From Candidatus Hydrogenedentota bacterium (GTDB lineage Bacteria; Hydrogenedentota; Hydrogenedentia; Hydrogenedentales; SLHB01): 64,000 nucleotides of DNA. The DNA lies in assembly GCA_020848835.1 (NCBI GenBank), contig JADLHJ010000037.1, forward strand, positions 29,133 to 93,132. Direction: 5' to 3'. The notes under the pieces are model-generated. The model worked only from the letters and a program-made list of their open reading frames with translations. It did no database searches and had not been told where the DNA came from. Position numbers and translations under genes: made by a program. This document shows positions 59,752 through 64,000 of this stretch, piece after piece (the first letter of the stretch is position 1; every line of letters begins with the position of its first letter).

Positions 59752-60783
59752 ATGCGTTATTTGCCGGCCTTTTGCGCATGTCTTTGCATTGCAATTCAGG
59801 TATGGGCGGAGCCGCGCGTACATGAGACCGAGTACTCGCTTGATTCGCGCGCCGGGACAGGCATGCGTGCGGCTTCGCAGCAGACGACTTCGCCATTCAC
59901 CGCATTCGGATTTCGCGTGCGGGGAGCAGGTTTAGTTTCCGAGCCTCTGGAATTGCGCGCACGATTTTCCAGTAAAGGAAAAGTCTGGACACCTTGGTTT
60001 ACCGCGCCTGTTGACGATGATTTGAGCGATGCAGCGTCGGGTGAAGTTTGCTTTCAGTTAATCTGTCTCGACGCGCCTGCAATATATTACGAATGGGAAT
60101 TGGCGGGAGATTTTGCATCCATCGCAAAAGGCCCGACAGCAACGGTGTTTTGCATTGATGCGGGCAAGGCGGGCCCGCTGATAAAGCGCAAAGGACAGAT
60201 CGTAAATCGGAGCGCGTGGGGTTGTCCTGACGGAGAGGATTCACCGGAGTGGGAGCCGGAATACGCACCCGTCACGCACCTTGTTGTGCATCACACGGCT
60301 ACTTCGAACAGCGCCACCGATTGGCCCGCGGTTGTGCGCAGTATCTGGGAGTATCACACGCATGCCCTAGGCTGGGGCGACATCGGTTACAACTACCTGT
60401 GCGATCCAAATGGCGTCATCTATGAAGGGCGCGCCGGCAGGAACGGCGTGGTCGGTGGGCATTTCTCCTGCCAAAACGAAGGCACGGTGGGGATTGCGCT
60501 GTTGGGTACATTCGCCAGCACGTATCCAACGAAGAAGCAGCGGCGTGCGTTGGACCGGATTCTCACGCAGTGCGCGCGGCGAAATGGAATCGATCCGATG
60601 GCCACCGCGCTGCACGCGCCCACCGGGCTGGTGTTGAACACCATTTGTGGTCACCGCGACGGGAAAGATTCGACAACGGTGTGCAGCACGACGAAGTGTC
60701 CAGGACACGATCTATACGAGTCGTTGCCGGCGATTCGGAGCGCAGTTGCGCGGCGCTTGGGCAAGTCAGCTTTCCACGAATGA
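59752..60783 (+). CDS. N-acetylmuramoyl-L-alanine amidase / PGRP-type protein, secreted
   Basis: RSAWGCPDGEDSPEWEPEYAPVTHLVVHHTATSN; GDIGYNYLCDPNGVIYEGRAGRNGVVGGHF; CGHRDGKDSTTVCSTTKCPGHDLYESLPAIR. Confidence 0.94.
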   Translation: MRYLPAFCACLCIAIQVWAEPRVHETEYSLDSRAGTGMRAASQQTTSPFTAFGFRVRGAGLVSEPLELRARFSSKGKVWTPWFTAPVDDDLSDAASGEVCFQLICLDAPAIYYEWELAGDFASIAKGPTATVFCIDAGKAGPLIKRKGQIVNRSAWGCPDGEDSPEWEPEYAPVTHLVVHHTATSNSATDWPAVVRSIWEYHTHALGWGDIGYNYLCDPNGVIYEGRAGRNGVVGGHFSCQNEGTVGIALLGTFASTYPTKKQRRALDRILTQCARRNGIDPMATALHAPTGLVLNTICGHRDGKDSTTVCSTTKCPGHDLYESLPAIRSAVARRLGKSAFHE

Positions 60784-61101
60784 CTTCAGCCGCGCGAGCG
60801 CACTGTCCCATTGCTTTGATACCTGATCGAGATAGTCGCGCAGGTTGTCAATTGGTTTTGGGTCCAGTTTAAACAGGCTTTTGCGGCCTTCGCGAACGTT
60901 GTGCACGATGCCTGCGTGCTCGAGTACGCGCAGGTGTTTGGTGATCGCCTGGCGTGTCAGGGACGTGCCTTCTGTTAGCTGCGCAATTGAGCGTGGTTCG
61001 CCTTTGCCCAGTTTCGCGACAAGCGTGAGGCGTGTTGTATCGCCAAGCGCGGCGAAGACTGGCGCGTAGGCTTCGCGCTTGCGCGCGAGATTGCTACCCA
61101 T
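60766..61101 (-). CDS. ArsR family transcriptional regulator
   Basis: VFAALGDTTRLTLVAKLGKGEPRSIAQLTEGTSLTRQAITKHLRVLEHAGIVHNVREGRKSLFKLD. Confidence 0.95.
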   Translation of the reverse strand: MGSNLARKREAYAPVFAALGDTTRLTLVAKLGKGEPRSIAQLTEGTSLTRQAITKHLRVLEHAGIVHNVREGRKSLFKLDPKPIDNLRDYLDQVSKQWDSALARLKSFVES

Positions 61102-61543
61102 GCGCGATGTGGACCTCGATGTTTTTCATCTGTTGCGTCCAACCGCCATCGTTGTCGCGGAACGCATTGCCGCGGCGATCTTCGGGAATGCTTTCAAATC
61201 CCGATTCCGTGATGGTGAGGCGCGTACCGCCGTCGATAGCTTCGAGCGTAAACTCGACGAGAGTCATTGGATCATTCGCGTAACTGTCCGCGTGGGGATC
61301 GGCGGGGTTCGGCCATTCGAAGGCAAAGTAGCGCTCGTGATCCATTTTCAGGACGCGTGCGTACCATTTGTAAAACTCGTAGCCGGGGTAGGTGATATGG
61401 CCCGTGGAGATTTCGCCTACGACGAAGGGTTGGTCGATCTTTGCGCGAAACCAGTTGCCGAACTCGCGGTGGTCGGTGAGCGCCTGCCAAACGCGGGAGA
61501 CAGGCGCTTTTAGGTCGATAGTCTTTACGATACGGTCGTTCAT
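61094..61543 (-). CDS. SRPBCC/AHSA1 family protein
   Basis: VKTIDLKAPVSRVWQALTDHREFGNWFRAKIDQPFVVGE...GGTRLTITESGFESIPEDRR; overlaps the arsR-like gene. Confidence 0.92.
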   Translation of the reverse strand: MNDRIVKTIDLKAPVSRVWQALTDHREFGNWFRAKIDQPFVVGEISTGHITYPGYEFYKWYARVLKMDHERYFAFEWPNPADPHADSYANDPMTLVEFTLEAIDGGTRLTITESGFESIPEDRRGNAFRDNDGGWTQQMKNIEVHIAHG

Positions 61544-61627
61544 GTTTTGCAACCTCCGGGTTGCATATTAAGCCGTGGTGTTTGAAAGTGCAACCTTTTT
61601 GTTGCTCAACACGTCCGCTGAATTTGC

Positions 61628-62563
61628 GTGATATTCTTTCGCGCGGTGATGGGAGGACAGTCCGTGAACGATTCGAGTACCCGAAATAAGTTGGTTGTAA
61701 AGTCGGAACATTCGCCGCAAGTCTTGGCAGAGTATGTCACGCTATGCACACAGGGAAGAATATTTAACGATTATCGGATTGAGTCGTACGAACGCGAACT
61801 GCTGTTTCACTTTGTGCAATTGGAGGGTGCCTGCGAACTTGTGGCAGCGGGCGATGACATCGATTGGGAGCCTGATGGCGCGTTGTTGGAGCTTGCAAAT
61901 GTGTATCTCGGACTTCGTCTGATCCAGGCCACGGTGGAGGTGCAGGGGCCGTGGGAATCGCAGCTTCCAGACGATTTATTCGTTACAAAAAACGTCACGC
62001 CCAAGAAGATCATTGGCGACGTCAATCAGTCCGTGACGAAAGAAGTGTGCTTGAGTCTCGCTAACCTTGCGGAGATTGGGGCACGATTGTTTAGCGAGAA
62101 GAGGTCTGCGCCTGACCTTTCGATTGACGCGAAATTCCGCGAGGTGTTTCCGGGGATTGAGATGAAGTGGGGATCGTATGGGTTCATCCGGCACCGTAGC
62201 GGGACGGAGGTGCGAACGTGTTGGGAAGACAAGACGCACGAACTGATCAGTCACGGGTTTGAATCGCCTAGTCCTTCCGAGCAACTGGCGCGGAAGTGGC
62301 TGAAGACAAAAGGCGTTGAATTTGGACAGAGCGATTTTTCGAAGTATCGCAAGAAAAAATGGCGATTGGCGACCTTGCTCAACCGGGTGCCGCAGCAATA
62401 CAAGCGGCGCGTATACGAATGGGTGATCACCACTCATTTCGACGTGGAAGAATTTCACAGCACGCGCGGCGGATTTCCGATCCCGGAAAGGTTCGAACTC
62501 GAGTTCGGCAAGAGCATGATCTTCTGCGGGCGCGATCTGGAGTTCGAGTTGATAGAAGGTTAG
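61628..62563 (+). CDS. Hypothetical protein
   Basis: Long ORF with no recognised motif; start may be ATG 61649. Confidence 0.6.
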   Translation: MIFFRAVMGGQSVNDSSTRNKLVVKSEHSPQVLAEYVTLCTQGRIFNDYRIESYERELLFHFVQLEGACELVAAGDDIDWEPDGALLELANVYLGLRLIQATVEVQGPWESQLPDDLFVTKNVTPKKIIGDVNQSVTKEVCLSLANLAEIGARLFSEKRSAPDLSIDAKFREVFPGIEMKWGSYGFIRHRSGTEVRTCWEDKTHELISHGFESPSPSEQLARKWLKTKGVEFGQSDFSKYRKKKWRLATLLNRVPQQYKRRVYEWVITTHFDVEEFHSTRGGFPIPERFELEFGKSMIFCGRDLEFELIEG

Positions 62564-62575
62564 CGGCGCTTCGCC

Positions 62576-63109
62576 TCACTTACCAGTGTATTGCGTGTAG
62601 GTCAGGTCGGAGGCCTTTGTGACGGTCCAGCGGCCGTTCTTGAATTTCAGTTCGAAGGTGCTGCCGGCCATGTTGTCGCCGCCTTCAAAGTACCCTCCGG
62701 ACACCAGCGCTTCGGTATCGCCGGTGCGTTCGAGCGTGCGGAGCACGAGCACAATGCCGGGGAGCTTCGTTTCTTTGTCGTGCACGCCGAGTGGCGTTTC
62801 GTTCGCGGTCTCGCAGGCGGAGAATTTTTTCGCTTTGATCGGGTTGCGTGCGAAGCGGTCCATGAATTCGTCGGAGGGATCGCGCCAGTCTTCCAGCGAA
62901 AGGAAGAAGGCGTGGGTCTTCTGTTGCTGCACCGAGCGATTATTGTGCATCTGATAGCGGAAGACGGATTCGCGAATGTCATCGTCGGAATCGACGGTTT
63001 GATTCTTGGGCGGCACATAGGATTTGGCCCAATAGTCCATTTCGTAGTAGGACGAACGTTGGCACGAAAGTGTTAATACACACAGCATGAACGTGATGAT
63101 GTAACGCAT
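62576..63109 (-). CDS. Hypothetical lipoprotein
   Basis: MRYIITFMLCVLTLSCQRSSYYE: signal peptide with lipobox LTLSC. Confidence 0.7.
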   Translation of the reverse strand: MRYIITFMLCVLTLSCQRSSYYEMDYWAKSYVPPKNQTVDSDDDIRESVFRYQMHNNRSVQQQKTHAFFLSLEDWRDPSDEFMDRFARNPIKAKKFSACETANETPLGVHDKETKLPGIVLVLRTLERTGDTEALVSGGYFEGGDNMAGSTFELKFKNGRWTVTKASDLTYTQYTGK

Positions 63110-63375
63110 TGGAAATCCCCTTGCCGCAGGTTGCCCTGCTCGCTTCCGTGCTCGCTATAGTACGGGCACAGAAAGCGCGGCGCAATGGGTTTTGCGTTTC
63201 CCGTGATCGGCGGGGTTAACCGCCGAGGTTGTCCCTGTATACACAGTTCCATGCAATAATGGATATGTAACGCAAGCGCGATCGCATGAAAGATTGAGGA
63301 GTCCCAATAACCGCGCACGACCAAGTGTCTTTTTGGTGGGGCTTGGGTCTGTCGAAAATATGCACCGTAGGTGAG

Positions 63376-63405
63376 TTGACATAGGCGATTTCTTTTAGGT
63401 AAGCT
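63376..63405 (+). promoter_or_regulatory. Upstream rRNA promoter candidate
   Basis: TTGACA (63376-63381), 18-bp spacer, TAAGCT (63400-63405). Confidence 0.5.
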
Positions 63406-63498
63406 ACTCCCTCGCTGTGGTCGCCGTTGGTGCTGCGGTGTTGCCTTTGGGGATCCTCCTGGGCGGGTTAAAGGCCTGCTGGGTAGGGATTGAGGGGG

Positions 63499-63527
63499 TT
63501 GACACGGGCGTTTTTCGGTGATAAGAT
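63499..63527 (+). promoter_or_regulatory. Proximal rRNA promoter
   Basis: TTGACA (63499-63504), 17-bp spacer, TAAGAT (63522-63527). Confidence 0.75.
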
Positions 63528-63693
63528 ACGCAGATGGATGGCGGTTGAGTTCAATCGCTTCCGACCGCGGGCAAACCCAGGCCTTGATGACGCTGACTGA
63601 TGCGTTGCGCTTTGGGCGGACGCAGAGGTTAGTGACCCTCTTAGGGATTAACTAAACTTTTGTGGTTTAGGGGTTTGTGTCGCCTGTCGGGCC

Positions 63694-63710
63694 TTGTTCT
63701 TTGAGAGTTG
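63694..63710 (+). promoter_or_regulatory. boxA-like rRNA antitermination element
   Basis: TTGTTCTTTGAGAGTTG resembles boxA-type TGTTCTTTGA sequences of rRNA leaders. Confidence 0.55.
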
Positions 63711-63904
63711 AATACGATGCATGTCAACATAAGACATGTCTTGTGCGCCGTGTGGGGCAGCAATGCCTTGCACGGACAGAGCCGGTACATGCAGCGCCAG
63801 CGCTGTATGGAACCGGACACCCTTTTAATTTGATTGAATTCCGCAAGGAAGAACAATTCGTTAAAGGCAGGGCAGGCAGATACTTGCTGTGCTCTGTTAT
63901 ATTT

Positions 63905-64000
63905 TTATCGGAGAGTTTGATCCTGGCTCAGAACGAACGCTGGCGGCACGCTTCATACATGCAAGTCGCGCGATTAAGGCCCGCAAGGGCGCATAAAGCG
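63905..64000 (+). rRNA. rrs: 16S ribosomal RNA, 5' end only
   Basis: AGAGTTTGATCCTGGCTCAGAACGAACGCTGGCGGCACGCTTCATACATGCAAGTCG: universal 27F site and helix 3-6 region; truncated by window end. Confidence 0.98.

Noticed and set aside
1-64000. CRISPR arrays, prophage or integrated plasmid
   Set aside because: No regularly spaced direct repeats, cas genes, phage structural genes, integrases or intact transposases were seen on reading both strands.

Overview
The window is a GC-rich bacterial chromosome segment. Gene content (paired DUF1549/DUF1553 and DUF1501 proteins, DUF1080, Tat-signal Gfo/Idh/MocA) suggests a PVC or Hydrogenedentes-like lineage; this is inference only. It opens with a tightly packed minus-strand exopolysaccharide (EPS) operon (1-12251) that is cut by the left edge. 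The middle holds catabolic, transport and housekeeping genes: a tRNA-Leu(CAA), comM, a comEA-like gene, purE/purK, lepB, a PP2C phosphatase, a SMUG1-like DNA glycosylase and a three-gene phosphorelay. The right edge contains the first ~95 nt of a 16S rRNA gene with a recognisable leader (tandem promoters, boxA-like motif). No CRISPR array, intact transposase or prophage was seen. The most interesting signals are: (i) two adjacent EPS-operon proteins that look like pseudoenzymes, a CpsD/BY-kinase homologue with an eroded P-loop and a GGDEF-like protein with an eroded GGDEF motif; (ii) a SPFH (band 7) plus ribbon-helix-helix gene pair whose putative promoter carries tandem GATATC palindromes over the -10; (iii) a dispersed family of small hairpins with compensatory stem changes; (iv) a 'sulfatase' with Thr at the nucleophile position; (v) a response regulator ending in an uncharacterised CxxC...CxxC domain. 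All assignments were read by eye; no database search was run.
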